Assembly: GCF_014805685.1 (NCBI RefSeq)
Contig: NC_060893.1
Span: forward strand, 17,700,025-17,764,024
Origin: Silurus meridionalis
Taxonomy: Eukaryota > Chordata > Actinopteri > Siluriformes > Siluridae
Length of the DNA stretch: 64,000 bases
Direction of reading: 5' to 3'
Every line of letters begins with the position of its first letter. Position 1 is the stretch's first letter. Below the pieces are notes generated by a model, which was given only the letters and a program-made list of their open reading frames with translations, did not search any database and was not told the origin of the DNA. Below are positions 32,216-48,429 of the stretch, one piece after another. The position numbers and the translations under genes are program-made.

Positions 32216-35200
32216 GTGTTAAGAGTTCAGTGCCTCCAAGGGATTTAAATAAAGCACTATTCATTTCTGGACATATGTTTGCAAGGAGGAAGTGATCTCT
32301 GAATACATCCTTACAAACACTAGTTTTGCATACATAACAGCTTTTTGTAAATTTCGAGACTGTGCTTGTACTAGCATGAATGTAGGAAGATCTGAACACC
32401 CCAGAAGTGTTTTTGACAACTTCATTAAAAAATTATATCGTGTTATATTTTATTTATTTTGCAATTTCAGTCATACTTTTTACGGGGAATAGAAGTAGGT
32501 GCTTCTTTGGGGTGTTTTAATGATGAAGAAAAAGCTTAAGACCTCGTTTTCTCACATATTATAACATTTTTCTAGTTATGAATGTTATTCAAATTCTTTT
32601 TAGATGCTTTTATACATATTTCAGACAGATCATTCATGCATGAAAGCAATAGGAAATATTTTCACATTTGGTTTATTTCAGTTTTATAAAAATGCTAGGC
32701 AAAATTATCAAGAGTCTGGTTTATTTTGCAATGTGCTCGAGTCTTTCCAAAATAAATAGTCTAACTGACACAGAAGTAAAAGCTAGAGAGATTCATTTGA
32801 AACAATTAGAGTATTCCATGTATGTCATGATAACAATATATGTTAATAAACATTGTGACTAGTGACATGCCACTGATGTTTTCTTTAAAATCACTCTTTG
32901 TTTATCTGGAATACACACCACTGGTATTATGCCCTCTCCACATATGGAAAAACCTCCGGTTCTGTTTTAAAGATGATAAGCAAGCAGTCCCAATTCATCA
33001 AAACAAGTCAAGATGTTTTAACCCAGTAAAGAATTGTGTGGTAAAACAGAGTTTGGGTGTTTTCTAATGTGGCCTCATATCTGCTTGCCTCGAAAGCTTG
33101 TTAAGGATGAATTTTTGGCATGAAATGTGTTTGGGAACTATTTAAAATTAAAAGCCCTAAAGCAGTTTAAGTTTAATGGAGTGTCCGTCCCTCCTTATTT
33201 AATCAAAACCATATATCTTCATATTTACAGCCACAAGTCACATTTCCTCGCTCTCTGCTCTTGCTGACTGTGCTCAGCTGCTGAGGAGGACAGCAGCGCA
33301 GATTAATGTCATCCGAGGATTACAAAATTTCTCGTTTGTGACGAATGCACCGGATGCAGGGGCCCAGGGAACAAACTGCACCCTTAAACCGCTTGCCACA
33401 TCTGGTCCAAGTGACACCAGTTCCCAGAAAAAATACAGCCCTCAGTTCTTTGTTTATAAAATCACTTCATTAAGACTGATTACATGATCCTGATACAAGG
33501 TACTGATCGATTGCATGCAATGTATGTGGGTGTTGTACAATAGGTATAACCTCTAATCCTAAGTGTAATTAACCTTATCTGACAGGAAAACTGTCAAATT
33601 TAATGTTCTTTATAGACGGATTTTCCAGAATGCCGTAGGGTTTCAGATTTAAACTTTTTGTCTATTCATTTGTAGAACAATTTCAGCTGGTTTTAAGCTA
33701 ATTTCTTTACAAACAAATATACATTGAGCTTTAAGAACACCCCCTCACACACTGACCTAAATCCCTTAATCTAAACACCCACCCCCCAATAATCCTGTGA
33801 GAACCTCAGCATGCCAGCATTCATCAAAAATGAGTGAGCAAGAAACATATGGACAAAGTATGAGAGGGAGGGAAAGAGGGTGAAAAAATTAACAGCTGAA
33901 CACAATTATCGCTCTGGCATTAGATCCACTTTTTCCACTTCCACAAATATATCAAGGAAAACAAAGAAAAAATGAGAGATGTGGAAGTCAGGCTTAAGGC
34001 ATGTCATGGCACTAGATGCAGTTATATATATTGCTTATCTCCAATAGAAAGTCTGATAATATTTTCTTTTACCCCGCGCACTTTTCAGCCTACTTTCTTA
34101 CAGACAATTTTTTATCCATGCCCCTGTTTGATTTGGACGCAATGCTGAAAAACAGCACAGCTTTAGGCTGATGAGAAAGACGTACTATCACTTTTCAAAG
34201 CATATTTTTTTTTGTTCCAGATGGACACATAGCATCGATTTTGGTGCCAATTTACATGCTGCCTGCATAGAGAATGTACATTTTAATATGCTGTGATTAA
34301 AATTACTTAAAGACACAAAGAGGAAAGGAGCAGCTTATTCATGTAAAACATGCACAAAAGTTCATATATTTGTATATCATAAACTATAATTGTTACACTT
34401 GAAGTTACATAGAATAGTGCAAACTCAAATAACCAACAACTGTGGTGAGTAAAAAATCATTTTAGAGGACAAAACATGACAAACCTCAATGCAGTGCAGA
34501 AAACCACATCATGTTCAACCCTTGCCAGCCAAGAGGAATCTGAGGCTACTGTGGGTACAGGCTTGCTAAAACTGTACAGCTGAAGATGAAGGGAAACCAG
34601 CAGGTGATATTTATCTGTCATCTGTCTTGTTATTGGATTTGTTTATGAGTTTATGCTTTGTTTATACTCATTTAAATAATTAAAGTATTGATTATATATA
34701 ATAATTTAAGTATTAATTATACCTAATATATAATAATAAAAGTGCCTAGTCAATTTGCAAGTTTCCAACGTTGAAATACTTGGTTACAGTATTCAAATGT
34801 AATGTTTCTAAATTTTTCAATGTCAGCTTTGGATTCTCACATCTTCAGCAACTCGACATTTACAAACACTATAAAAAAAAAAAAAAAGAGTGGCAAATAA
34901 GGGATTTGGCTTTGCTTGAGCTAACAGTTTAGTTACAGATATATCTAATTTTGCAAATTGTGTAAACTATTCCAATATCGTCAGCACCATAAAATCTTTT
35001 GGAAAAAAATAAAGATAATTAAATCTGGCCGATTTCTGACTAGTTTCTTTCCTTTTAAAACATGACATAGTGTCACACTTGCAAATGAATCACATCTGTC
35101 ATGATTTAAGCGATATAGATAGTTACAAAGGTATGGTTTAGATTGAGAGCATTCCATCCAAAACCCCACTTTTGTTTCTACTTTTTAAACATCAAGTTAT

Positions 35201-36300
35201 GAAAAAACTGTCAGAAATATATATTAACACACTTATTCACACCAATTTAGACTAGATATTAGACCTACCAGCGTGATTTAGTGAGCTGGGAGAAAAGCAT
35301 ACACACACATGCGCTAGAAACTGCAAAACCCTGTAAGGCAGCAACACTACCTGTTATAGGACTATAATGACACTGAGACTGCAAACTGGGAAACCACTCA
35401 TGAGGAGTTTTTCTGAAAATCACCAAATCACCAAAAAAATATTTAGGCACGAATGGCACTTATTCACCACCTAGACAAATAAATCAGAAGATTCCAGCAG
35501 AACTGATCTGAGTCAAATGTAGACTGCATATGACACAGCAGAGTGCTAGAAGAGCGGGTCAGTGGAGTTGATGGAAAGCACATGGTGTTGTGCAGCGGGC
35601 ATTGCAGACTGATCTTAATGTGGACCACATGTTTTCATCTACCTGGCATGCAGCACAGCTGGGGGAAGGGGAGGGGGAGCGGAAACAGCTGATGACGCAG
35701 AGTTAGCATAACTCCTTTCAGAGACACACTGACAGCGCTTTTAGCATGAGACGTTTTTCCGAATTCAGCATACTACCTCATTCAAGAAGAACTAAGACAG
35801 AAAGCAGAAGCAAGTAAAATTAAAGAAAATGACTTCAGACGTTTTTTTTGTTTGATTTGTTTTTCATTTTAGAACTATAGTTCTAAAGAACAAAATATAT
35901 TGCTCATCCTCAAAAAGTGGTCTATTTTAGTCGTTTTCTTTACAATTCCAACCTTCCACACAAAGTTAATGCTTCTCAATATGAACCAAACCTATCAAGG
36001 TTTAGAGTGAAGTTAATGTTAAATGTTTGTATAGTGTAATTTTTGTGTTTTTTATATTTTTTTCTTAGTGATTTGGTGACATATTTGTGGAAACTGTTAT
36101 ACTGTTAAATATTTACAATACTTTGTTTTTATTTAAATTATCACAATGCTTTACATCAAAGATTCTCAATGCAGTGTCCTTCAGGATTTCATAGCCTTGG
36201 AGTCTGTAATATATATTTTTTGTTTTGTTATGTTTTTTTTTTACTTACAACATTGGAGATCGCAACCCGTATTTATTACTGAGTTTAATTTCTTTTAAGC
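32216..36300. other. Intergenic region, mostly unique AT-rich sequence
   Basis: No gene recognised. It holds a GC-richer, repeat-free block at about 33230-33430 and one copy (34253-34368) of a 116-base segment repeated at 37757-37872. Open frames here are short and of random composition. Confidence 0.45.
34253..34368 (+). repeat. Direct duplicate segment, copy A
   Basis: Starts TACATGCTGCCTGCATAGAG and shares about 88 percent identity by eye with 37757-37872, including CACAAAGAGGAAAGGAGCAG. Same orientation, 3.5 kb apart. Confidence 0.8.
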
Positions 36301-36419
36301 CTGTTAGGTTCATCCTGTGGCTTGAATGCATTTAATCCAAGGCTTCACACACAAAACAAGTTGTGTTCTTTTGGTTGAAAGCTTAGGGGAAAAAAGTGTT
36401 ATTGTTATTGTGGCATGTG

Positions 36420-36570
36420 GTGAATTCTGAGATGCTTTTCTGCTCTCCATGGTTGTAAGAAATTGTTGTCTGAGTTGTTCTCTGTAGCTTTCCTGTCCAC
36501 TCAAACCAGTTTTGCCATTTCAAATCGGACTTCCTTTATTGACAAAGTGCCCACTAACAGTGTTTTAATG
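36420..36570 (+). mobile_element. Degraded dispersed-repeat fragment
   Basis: GAGATGCTTTTCTGCTC, CATGGTTGTAAGAAATTGTT and CTCAAACCAG follow in the order and spacing of a common teleost interspersed repeat that I recall in that form. The family name is uncertain, and the copy is diverged and truncated. Confidence 0.45.
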
Positions 36571-37480
36571 ATTATTACGATATCGTGTATCACAAATCCC
36601 TTTGGAATGCACCAATATGATGAAGCCTTAAATTCAATACCAATTCTACAACAGGGAGTCGAAAGAACAGCATGGTCCAGCAAAGGATGTTTTTAGGGGG
36701 ATATGCATGAAAAAGCATGGCACTGCCAACCTCAAGCCTGGAGAACTAAGACTTCAGGTGCAGAGCATCTGTGCCAAACATCTGTAGTAACGCATACACG
36801 ACTCACGCTAGCCACGGAGATTAATAAACAAGTAAACAGGAAGAATAACCAACATGGAAAAAGATTTCTGCAGGCAAAAAAGTGCAAAATTAGTTCCTGC
36901 TGGACCAGACAGTATAAACACCAGATGTTTTGAAGACAAAATACTGAATAAGGAAGAAAGATTCAGCATCATAGTGAAACTGGCATACATTCATGCAGAT
37001 CATGTTACAACTCTTAGTACATAGCAGCACAATAGCTATTACTCAATCTCAGGACAAGGAACCAGTTACAACAAGGATCTGTACAAACAATTCATTAGCA
37101 CCAAAATGGTGCCCCATACAAACTGGACTCAACTGCTGGCCAAACACACTCGCTTAGCGAGAGAGTAAACATCTTAAATTTCTCAGGCACTTCTGTGAAA
37201 AGGGGAACATGTGTAACTGCACCCTATTACGTTTACTCACACTGAGTGGCAAAGAGATGGCACATATTTAACACACACAAACAAATACCTGCATCACAAA
37301 TGATCCCAGCTGTCTAGTGTCCTGGAAAACTGTGGGTTTTCCCAGCTACCAGAAGAAACAAGTTGCCACAACAACACTCATCATATACAAAGGCATTCCA
37401 AACAGTTTATTTGTGTGATTAAATGTGTGAATAATCACTGTCATAAAAGAGAACACTGATGCATCAAACAATGACACTCA
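36571..37480. other. Intergenic region, nothing recognised
   Basis: Unique-looking sequence with only short chance open frames and no clear repeat. Confidence 0.4.

Positions 37481-37541
<61 letters not shown>
37481..37541. repeat. (CT)n microsatellite
   Basis: Nearly pure CT repeat of about 60 bases. Confidence 0.95.
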
Positions 37542-37548
<7 letters not shown>

Positions 37549-37756
37549 AACTTTCTATCTCTCTCTCAAGGGGATGCTATGAGTCAGAGTTCAAAACTAA
37601 ACTGAAGTTGGGTAGATTGGTGTGAGCTGTCCAGGTTCTTTCAATATTCAGGGCACATCTAAGAGTGTGCTCAGAGTGAACAGTCAGGAAGCCTTTAAGT
37701 GTTAATATCTAAATATGTATTTTGCATCTAAAATTTACTCTGTTTCTCTCTCTGGG

Positions 37757-37872
37757 TACATGCTGCCTGCATAGAGAATGTACATGTCAATATGCTGTGA
37801 TTAAAATCACTCAGGGACACAAAGAGGAAAGGAGCAGCTTATTCAAAAAATGCACAAAGGAAAGTTCATATT
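37757..37872 (+). repeat. Direct duplicate segment, copy B
   Basis: Second copy of the 34253-34368 segment; differences are mostly transitions plus small indels near the end. Confidence 0.8.
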
Positions 37873-38354
37873 TCTTACCTTAAGCTTTTCAGTTCTCCGA
37901 GTCCTGTTCGTGAGTCAGATTCTGGACATGCCTTTGCCTCTATCGGTCTCTCTGTCTTTTCCAGTACTGCTCTCGTTCTCTTTCTCTGTCTCTCTTGCTG
38001 TGTTTCTGATTCACTACAGTGCCCTGCCTCTCAGTCTCTCTTCTTACATGTGAGTAACGGTCTCCAATGATGTGGAGCTTTGTACCATGGAGGCTGGGTT
38101 AAAACTCTGCTCTGTGCTGACGGAGTGAATGTTTATCGTTTGCACTCCTGAGTCCTGAGGAAAGGGGAGGACCAGACATCTGTTTATTTAGTAAGACGAA
38201 CACTTAAGCTACCATGATCTAAAACTCTGAAACTGATACTGGTATATTACACTGTTTACACATTTACACATTTTAACGTATTTCACAGAGGGACTAAAAC
38301 AAACCAAACTGACAGGAGGAGAAAAGATTGAGAGAAAAATAAAGAGAAAATACA

Positions 38355-38625
<271 letters not shown>

Positions 38626-38905
38626 ACCCATGCACACAGGTCTCCTCAGCAACAGAGGTCCATTTTTGTTTCTTTTCCTGAAAACATAAGTGGCAAGATA
38701 GTAGAGCCTTCCTTGGATACTGGCAAGTCTAAAAGAAAGAAGAAAAAAGAAAGAGAACAAATCTGAAATGGAAAAAATAACAAAATAAAATCAGCCTGCA
38801 AAACTTTTGCTCTGATAGAAATGTGCAAAAGATGGGAGAAAATGAGATGTTTTGATGAAGAGTTTGAAAAGTGCCATACAGTAACTAAAGCAAGCATTTA
38901 CTCCT

Positions 38906-38908
<3 letters not shown>

Positions 38909-38956
<48 letters not shown>
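38909..38956. repeat. (CA)n microsatellite
   Basis: About 24 CA units in intergenic DNA, flanked by non-coding sequence. Confidence 0.95.
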
Positions 38957-38957
<1 letters not shown>

Positions 38958-39979
38958 TTTCTTTTTTCACTCCTGGATCTTGTCCTGCTTTTGCACTCTC
39001 TCCTTCACTCTCTCTTTTTCTTTGTCCTAGGAAGTCAGCAGCCTGAAAATTCATAACAGCATCCAGCAGCTGAGTAAGGACTTTTCTCTTTATTGGAGAG
39101 GCCAAAACAGACAGAGAGCAAAAGAGAGGGAGAGAAAGAGAGCTGGCATGCTCACTCCTCTAATTGTGTGAGTAAAAAAACGAGGGCAGTCATGAAAGAG
39201 CAGGCAGTAATTAGAGAAGAACGGGGCAGTCACATTGTATTAACACTCCTTGGATCTCTGAACCGTTTTAACCCTTTCATTTTAACCCTTTCATGATCAG
39301 TTCATTCTATGCAGCTTGTTTGTTTACCGCAGTCCAAACATGCAAGCACACTGCAGAACAGCTCGGTGATTTGTGCTTTTGCACTGCCTCCGATGGCTGA
39401 TTGAAGATAAAATGCAGCTGCAGGACAGAGTAAAGGCTGATTGTTAGTGTATGTGCAATGCTGTGGTGATCGGGGTTTAGTTTGCAGTCCCTTACAGTCT
39501 GGGGTCCTGACCACGCAGAGGCATGACACAGACACAACAGGACTTATACAATCTCAGTCAAAAAAATAAATATCAATTTGAACCCCGTTCTAAGAACAGT
39601 TTGCACTTAGATCTCCATAACCGAACAGCAAATTACTTTATTGGATATAACAGAAATTAAGTATAAAATCTAAAAAATGTAAGCACATACTTAAATTCCT
39701 CTTAACTCAGTTAACTTAACAATCTGCTTGACTCTATAGTATACAGTTATACAAAGGAAATGATTTATAATTATATTATCCAGTGTCAGTAAGAAGTGGA
39801 TTTTATTTTTACTTTTTTTAGTCTGTTTTTTTTCTTTAATTTATTTTAGCAAGTTTTTTCCTCCCACTGTTACCTCTGACTTTGTTCATTGGTGATAAAT
39901 GTATACATTTCAAATTTTGATGTGGTAAGTTATGTTTCTCATTTTCTTTAAATGAAAATGAATTTCTGATTCGTGACCT
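38957..39979. other. Intergenic region, nothing recognised
   Basis: Contains GA-rich tracts (39110-39140) and A/T-rich sequence. The open frames are short and lack recognisable domains. Confidence 0.4.
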
Positions 39980-40100
39980 GCATGTTTGATTTGGCACATG
40001 TTTTATGCTGGATGCCCTTCCTAACGCAACCCTACCCATTTATCCAGGCTTGGGACTGGCACTAAGAGTGCACTGGCTTGTGCAACCCTAATGGCTGGGT
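39980..40100 (-). mobile_element. Truncated SINE body lacking the tRNA head
   Basis: TTTGGCACATGTTTTATGC, then GGATGCCCTTCCTAACGCAA and the CAACCCTAATGGCTGGG block match the SINE body at 29-267. The tRNA-like head and the far 3' tail are missing. Confidence 0.8.
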
Positions 40101-40778
40101 ATTTTGTTTAAATGGAAATAAGTTGTTAAAAAAGATGTCAACCACTAGCTAACTTAATAAAGTTACTAGTACACAAGTAACTATACAATAAAATGATTTG
40201 TCCTACATTTGAATTATTACAATGCAAAAAAATCATGTACAAAAATGTGAAATTAAAATAATACATGCGAAACTTTAAAGATGACAATAGAGATAAATCC
40301 CTGCATGTGAAAATACATTGGTCATGTATAAAAATCTCATGTGGAAAAAATAATAATTTATTGAAGAAAAAATATTACATGTAAAATCTGGAAAATAAGT
40401 GGATTGTTTATTTAAAAAACAAAAGTCAAATGTGAAAATAAATATAAATTTAAAAAAATATGCCCCAAATATGACAATTTTGCTTTTAAATATAAATAAA
40501 TAATAATATTTTTCCTTTTGTGTATTCAAAAACGTGTTCAAAGGTGTTCAAAACCAATTCTAAAGATTTAGCATGTGTGTGACTTTCTGTCAGAGATACT
40601 ATAACATTGTTAATGGAAACACCATGATATTATAATGAAACAGATAAGAGGAGACAATCCAAGAATCTAAATCTGACTCTGTGGTATTTAGAGTGAAGAA
40701 TATTAACAAAAACATCGGTGTAATGTGATGATTTATATATTGTGTTCTTTGTGGAACAAAAATGGATTAAAAACAGTG

Positions 40779-40783
<5 letters not shown>

Positions 40784-40849
<66 letters not shown>
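40784..40849. repeat. (GT)n microsatellite
   Basis: About 32 GT units in intergenic DNA. Confidence 0.95.
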
Positions 40850-41605
40850 ACTCTTAATGACGTGCATGTAACCATGTATCCATGATTTAACTAGGGAAGA
40901 ATGTAGATAGTCAAAGATACTGAACATACGTTTCTTTTTTTTTATCTTCAAAAGCCTAAGAGGGCAAACCACACACTGCATGGCACATGGACACAAATAC
41001 ACTCCTTTATTACTCTTAAGCAAGTTTGTTTGGGACAGACAGAACTTATCATCAATCATCTGACAAGACAGAAAATAAGACAGTGAGACAGGCAGCAGAG
41101 AGACACAGGAAATATGCTGACCTCAGTGACCACTCCAGTAGGACTGACATCTCTAGAGCTTATCTGGAACATATCTTGAAAATGTCACTCGTGTTTATTC
41201 AAGCTTGCCATACCTGATGCCAGATCAGGGCCTTTCAGTCTTGGCTTGAGAAATGGGAAAACCCAAAAGTGCTGAGTCAGAGATCATAATCATCAGTGAG
41301 AAATGTTACATCTGTAATATCTGCAGCTTTCAGTTTTCACCTTAAACACTCCACAGTCTCATTGTGCATGATTTTTAAAGCTTTTTGAAACACTTTTTAT
41401 TCTTATTTTGGGGACTTTTTCATTTTAGGACTTAATTAAGCACTGGTCATCTAATCCTTTCAGCTTAGTCTTCAATATCAGCACCATTAAGCTGCCACTG
41501 TTACAGACAGCCCTTAACCTCCTCTCCTCCAGGGCTGCTATATCATCTCTGACCCCAGCATCCTGCTTTGCAAAGAAATTCATTCTCTGTACCATACTCT
41601 TCACC

Positions 41606-41870
41606 AATCAGCCAGCACATTAAAACCATCTGCCTAATATGTGTAGGTCACCCTTTGCCTGAAAAGCAGCTTTGACTCATGTTGAGACATTGTTGAGTCT
41701 TTTTTCCTATAATACATTTTGGTGCCATCTCTTTCCCAGGTAAGTAATTCACTCGGACATCAGCATGATGCTCACGTGCCAAATTTAAGAGCTTTCAGTG
41801 GTACACAAGGGTCAGCATGGGCAATCAGTCTGGTCTGTGGCTATGCAACAAACTTACATTTACATTTATG
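41606..41870 (-). pseudogene. Tc1-like transposon relic, deleted, broken transposase
   Basis: The left part (CAATCAGCCAGCACATTAAA, then ACCATCTGCCTAATATG) matches a widespread teleost Tc1-type end. On the minus strand around 41770-41830 the frame reads LPMLTLVYH-stop-KLLNLAREH, the remains of the Tc1 transposase block PMLTPVHRRKRLQWAREH. Stops and a large internal deletion make it non-functional. Confidence 0.65.
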
Positions 41871-41927
41871 GCATTTGGCAGACGGCCACTACTTACAAAA
41901 GTGCTCCGAACACTTTATCAATATATA

Positions 41928-43092
41928 CACTGTCTGTCCAATAAAAAAAAGTCACACACTAATATTTCGTTGGACAGCCTTTAGCTTCGATTACGGCATG
42001 CATTTCCTATGGCATCGTTTCGATAAGCTTCTGCAATGTCACAACATAATTCCTATTCAGAGTTGCAGTCATTTTTCACAAAGATCTTGTATTGATGATG
42101 GAAGAGTTGGACCTTCCATTTGGTCTTCTCCAGCACATCCCAAAGATTTTTAATGGGGCTAAGGTCTGGACTCTGTGGTGGCAATCCATGTGTGAGAATG
42201 TTGTCTCATGTTCACTGAACCACTCTTTCACAATTCCATTGATGGAATAACCTGGTCATTCAGTATATTCATGTAGTCAGCTGATCTCATTCTTTGGGCA
42301 CATAATGTTGCTGAACCGAGACCTGACCAACTGCAGCAACCCCAGATGATAGCATTGTCCCCAAAGGCTTGTACTGTAGCCATTAGGCATGATGGGTGCA
42401 TCAGTTCATCCACCTCCCTTCTAAGCCTGATGCACCCATCACTCTGGAACAGGGTACTGGACTCATCAGACCCTCAACCTTCTTCTATTGCTTCTTCCAG
42501 AGTGCAATCATTATGCTCCCTAGCAAATTGAAGCCTTTTTTTTCCGATTAGCCTCGCTGATAAGTGGTTTTTTTAAGACTTTTTTAAGGCCACACAGCTG
42601 TTTACTCCCAATCCCTTAAATTCCTTTTGCATTTTACGTGTGGAAATGCTCTTACTTTCACTAATAAACATAGCTGTGGCGTGTACTGTTGTTTTTTTAC
42701 AATTTGATTTCACCAAACGTTTAAATGATCGCCGATCACGATCATTCAAGATTTTTTCAACCACATTTCTTCCTTGAAGATGATGTTTCCCCACTATTCC
42801 TCCAGTTTTTAATAACTTCAGTTGTTTCAGCAATCTTCTTAGATGTTCTCTTTGCTTAATGCATGCCAATAATTTGACCCTTCTAAAACAGATTAACATC
42901 TTTTCCACGACTGCAGGATGTGTCTTCGGCCATGTTTAAGAAATGAGAAGCTACTCACTGCATCAGTTAGGGTTAACTTAACTTGTTGCCAGCTGAAATA
43001 TAATCAGCCATGGAGTAATTATCCAAATACAGGCGCTTACATATTTGCTTAGTTAAATCCAGGTGTTGACTTTTTTGGGGGATTCTCAGTGT
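41928..43092 (-). mobile_element. Tc1-like DNA transposon relic with both inverted ends
   Basis: Left end TACACTGTCTGTCCAATAAA with AGTCACACAC; right end CCAGGTGTTGACTTTTTTGG to CTCAGTGTATA is its approximate inverse. On the minus strand, 42908-42573 is an N-terminal helix-turn-helix-like frame, and 42413-42228 gives IIWGCCSWSGLGSATLC and YMNILNDQVIPSM, the Tc1 transposase MVWGCFS/NDQVIPSM core. The frames are interrupted, so it is inactive. Length is about 1.17 kb, against about 1.3-1.6 kb for intact elements. Confidence 0.8.
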
Positions 43093-43379
43093 ATATTCTG
43101 ATCCAGGGTTCATAGACAACAAAACTACTTATCAATCTGTACCTCATATATCTTATACATTAGATACTCTATATCTTAATAGAGTCTAAAAAATGTTTAA
43201 CATTATTATTTCTGGGGTTTTTTTGTTCCTGTTATACTTTATGGAAATTGAAAAAAAAATCTCTGCAAAATATTTACTATGAACTTAAATTAAAAATAAA
43301 AATAAAACCCACTCTGTCTCTCGCCTTAGGCCCTAACTACTGAACATCAATAACTTTGCAGAGAAGTACTTGACAGAAC

Positions 43380-43453
<74 letters not shown>

Positions 43454-43470
43454 TGTGTGTTTGTGTATTA
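43380..43470. repeat. (GT)n microsatellite
   Basis: About 36 GT units, then interrupted units. Confidence 0.95.
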
Positions 43471-46010
<2,540 letters not shown>

Positions 46011-46015
46011 TTCCA

Positions 46016-46016
<1 letters not shown>

Positions 46017-46104
<88 letters not shown>
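46017..46104. repeat. (TATC)n microsatellite, about 22 units
   Basis: Perfect tetranucleotide array. Confidence 0.97.
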
Positions 46105-46179
46105 GAAGTAAAAGACAAATTCTAAAATTGTACATTTTTTTCACTTAACAAAACTTAAATACTACACATGCATACATTT

Positions 46180-46905
46180 TTAGACACTTTTCAACAACAA
46201 TTAGATCATATGGCGTTAAATTCTCCTAATCATTGCAGAGATGTTCCAACATCTTTGTTAGACTCCATTTGTGGAAAAGAGAGAGGATTGTTGCAAGGCT
46301 CAGATCTGAGGAAGGCTACAAAAAAAATGTTTGCTGCACTGAAGATTCCGAAGAGCACAGTGGCCTCCATAATTCTCAAATGGAAGTGTGGCACAAACAG
46401 ATCTTTTCCACAAGCTGGTCACCTGGTCAAACTGAGCAATCAGGGGAGAAGGGCCTTAGTAATAAAAGATGACCAAGAACCCAATGGTCACTCTGACTGA
46501 ACTCTGGGGATCCTGTGTGCAGTGGGACATTGTTCCAAAAGGACAACCTTCACTGCAGCCCTCCACTGATCTGGGCTTTATGGCAGAGTGGCTAGATTGA
46601 AACCTCTCCTCAGTGCAAAACCCATGGAAGCCCACGTGCGAGCCTGAAGGGCTCTCAGACTGTGTGGAACAAAATTATTTGCTCAGGTGAAACCAAGATT
46701 GACTTGGTTTTAAACGTTAGGTCTAAGGGGAAATAAGGCAATACTCATCAACTGAACAAAACCATTCCAAAAGAGAAGCATGAAAGTGGCAGCATCATGT
46801 TGTGGGGTTGTTTTCTGCAGCAGGGACTTGGCAACTGGTCAGGGTTAGAGGGAAACCTGAATGGAGCAAATTGCAGTGATATCCTCAATAAAAAATTCTG
46901 ATGCA
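46180..46905 (+). pseudogene. Tc1-like transposase relic
   Basis: The frames at 46168-46500 carry an N-terminal helix-turn-helix-like region (KATKKMFAALKIPKSTVASI). Further on, the sequence near 46795-46895 encodes remnants of the catalytic core (a tryptophan-glycine-cysteine-phenylalanine-like block, then NWSGLRG) in broken frames. The element stops abruptly near 46905 without a clear right end. Confidence 0.6.
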
Positions 46906-48123
46906 GTTTATTGGAATAAATGTGTTTTTTTAGTTTATTATTCTTAATAAATTAGTTTTTTGTTTTCCCCTCAATTTTTCAAGACATTTGTCTTGACAGA
47001 CATTTACTACAGTTACATCACAGGTCAGCTGCACTGATAATTAAGAATAAATCCTAATCAGTCCAGTTTAATTGACATGGCAATTTGTATCTTAAAAAGA
47101 ACAGTTCCATTGCCACACTCCATTTGCAGAAGTCGGAAACGTTCAGGCTTTTAACTTAAAACAGACCGCAGACTCTCATTTCCAGAGTCAAGGCTCGGGG
47201 AAGTAATGCGTTTTTCACGTGTCAGTGTTTTCCATCAGGTTTCCATTTCAAGTCAGACTCCTCCTCCTCTCTCGCTCTCTATCTATCTATGTATGTGTGT
47301 GTGTTGTGCTTGAATTTCTTACTGTATGCACTTATTCAGTGGAGCATTTTAGTATCAGCAAAGTCCAATCCCACAAACACACCCTTTAACCATATATACA
47401 CACACACCCTACTGTTAGTAAGAAATTATTGGAAACATTATAAACTGAATTTCCTTTCTACACAGTGTTTCTCCCCAGTGTTTTTCTTTTTCTATTTGTG
47501 TTTCTTTCTTCCTGTCTGTCCAGTTTATAGACACTTCATCCAGTGATGGTCCCAATGAAACACCTTTTTTGTTTTTTAATGCTGAATCACATACTGATCT
47601 AATGCAACCCTGGCTAGGATGAAGCTGAAGTTACTGGGGATAAATTAATTAATTAGTTGACTGATTCATTTAATTATTAACAGAATTAATTATTATTTGA
47701 TTAATTGCATTTGTATTTTATGCAATGTCAGGTCTTGGATGATTCCTGTGCCTCTTTATTAGAGAAATATGCAGCTCCACTCAGCCCCTTTTTTATATTC
47801 ATATCTCTTTAAAATGTCAAGAAGAAGAGGAAAAATTATCACACCCATCCTGCATGTGTCTTTACTACAACTATGTGGACTTATTTGTGTTTATCGTATC
47901 GGACAACATTTAAACCACAAATCGTTCAAATATTTAAAATTGTCAGGTGTCTGCTGCCAACTAGGGGCCAAAGTGCGACTTGCATGTGGCTGATTTCATG
48001 ATTTCAAGGCTGCTATTTCCTTAACAAGTGTTTATGTGCACTGTTGTGAAAATAAATTGACTAATTACAATACAAATGACCACTTAGCGATAGTTAAATG
48101 CTGCTGCATGTAAATGTGTGCAG

Positions 48124-48126
<3 letters not shown>
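46906..48126. other. Intergenic region, nothing recognised
   Basis: Mixed sequence with a somewhat GC-richer part at 47090-47275 and short simple repeats. No gene. Confidence 0.4.

Positions 48127-48199
<73 letters not shown>
48127..48199. repeat. (GT)n microsatellite
   Basis: About 35 GT units in intergenic DNA. Confidence 0.95.
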
Positions 48200-48293
48200 G
48201 TTCTTCTTCCTTTGAATCGTTTGCTGTTGATTACACTCAGTCTGTTGGAACCTACTTCTGCAGCAGTTTTCTTCTTTCATGTACTTGGACTAT

Positions 48294-48350
48294 ATACAGT
48301 ACCAGAAGTTCAGACACACTTTCTCCTACAGTGTTTATATATAAATATAT

Positions 48351-48429
<79 letters not shown>

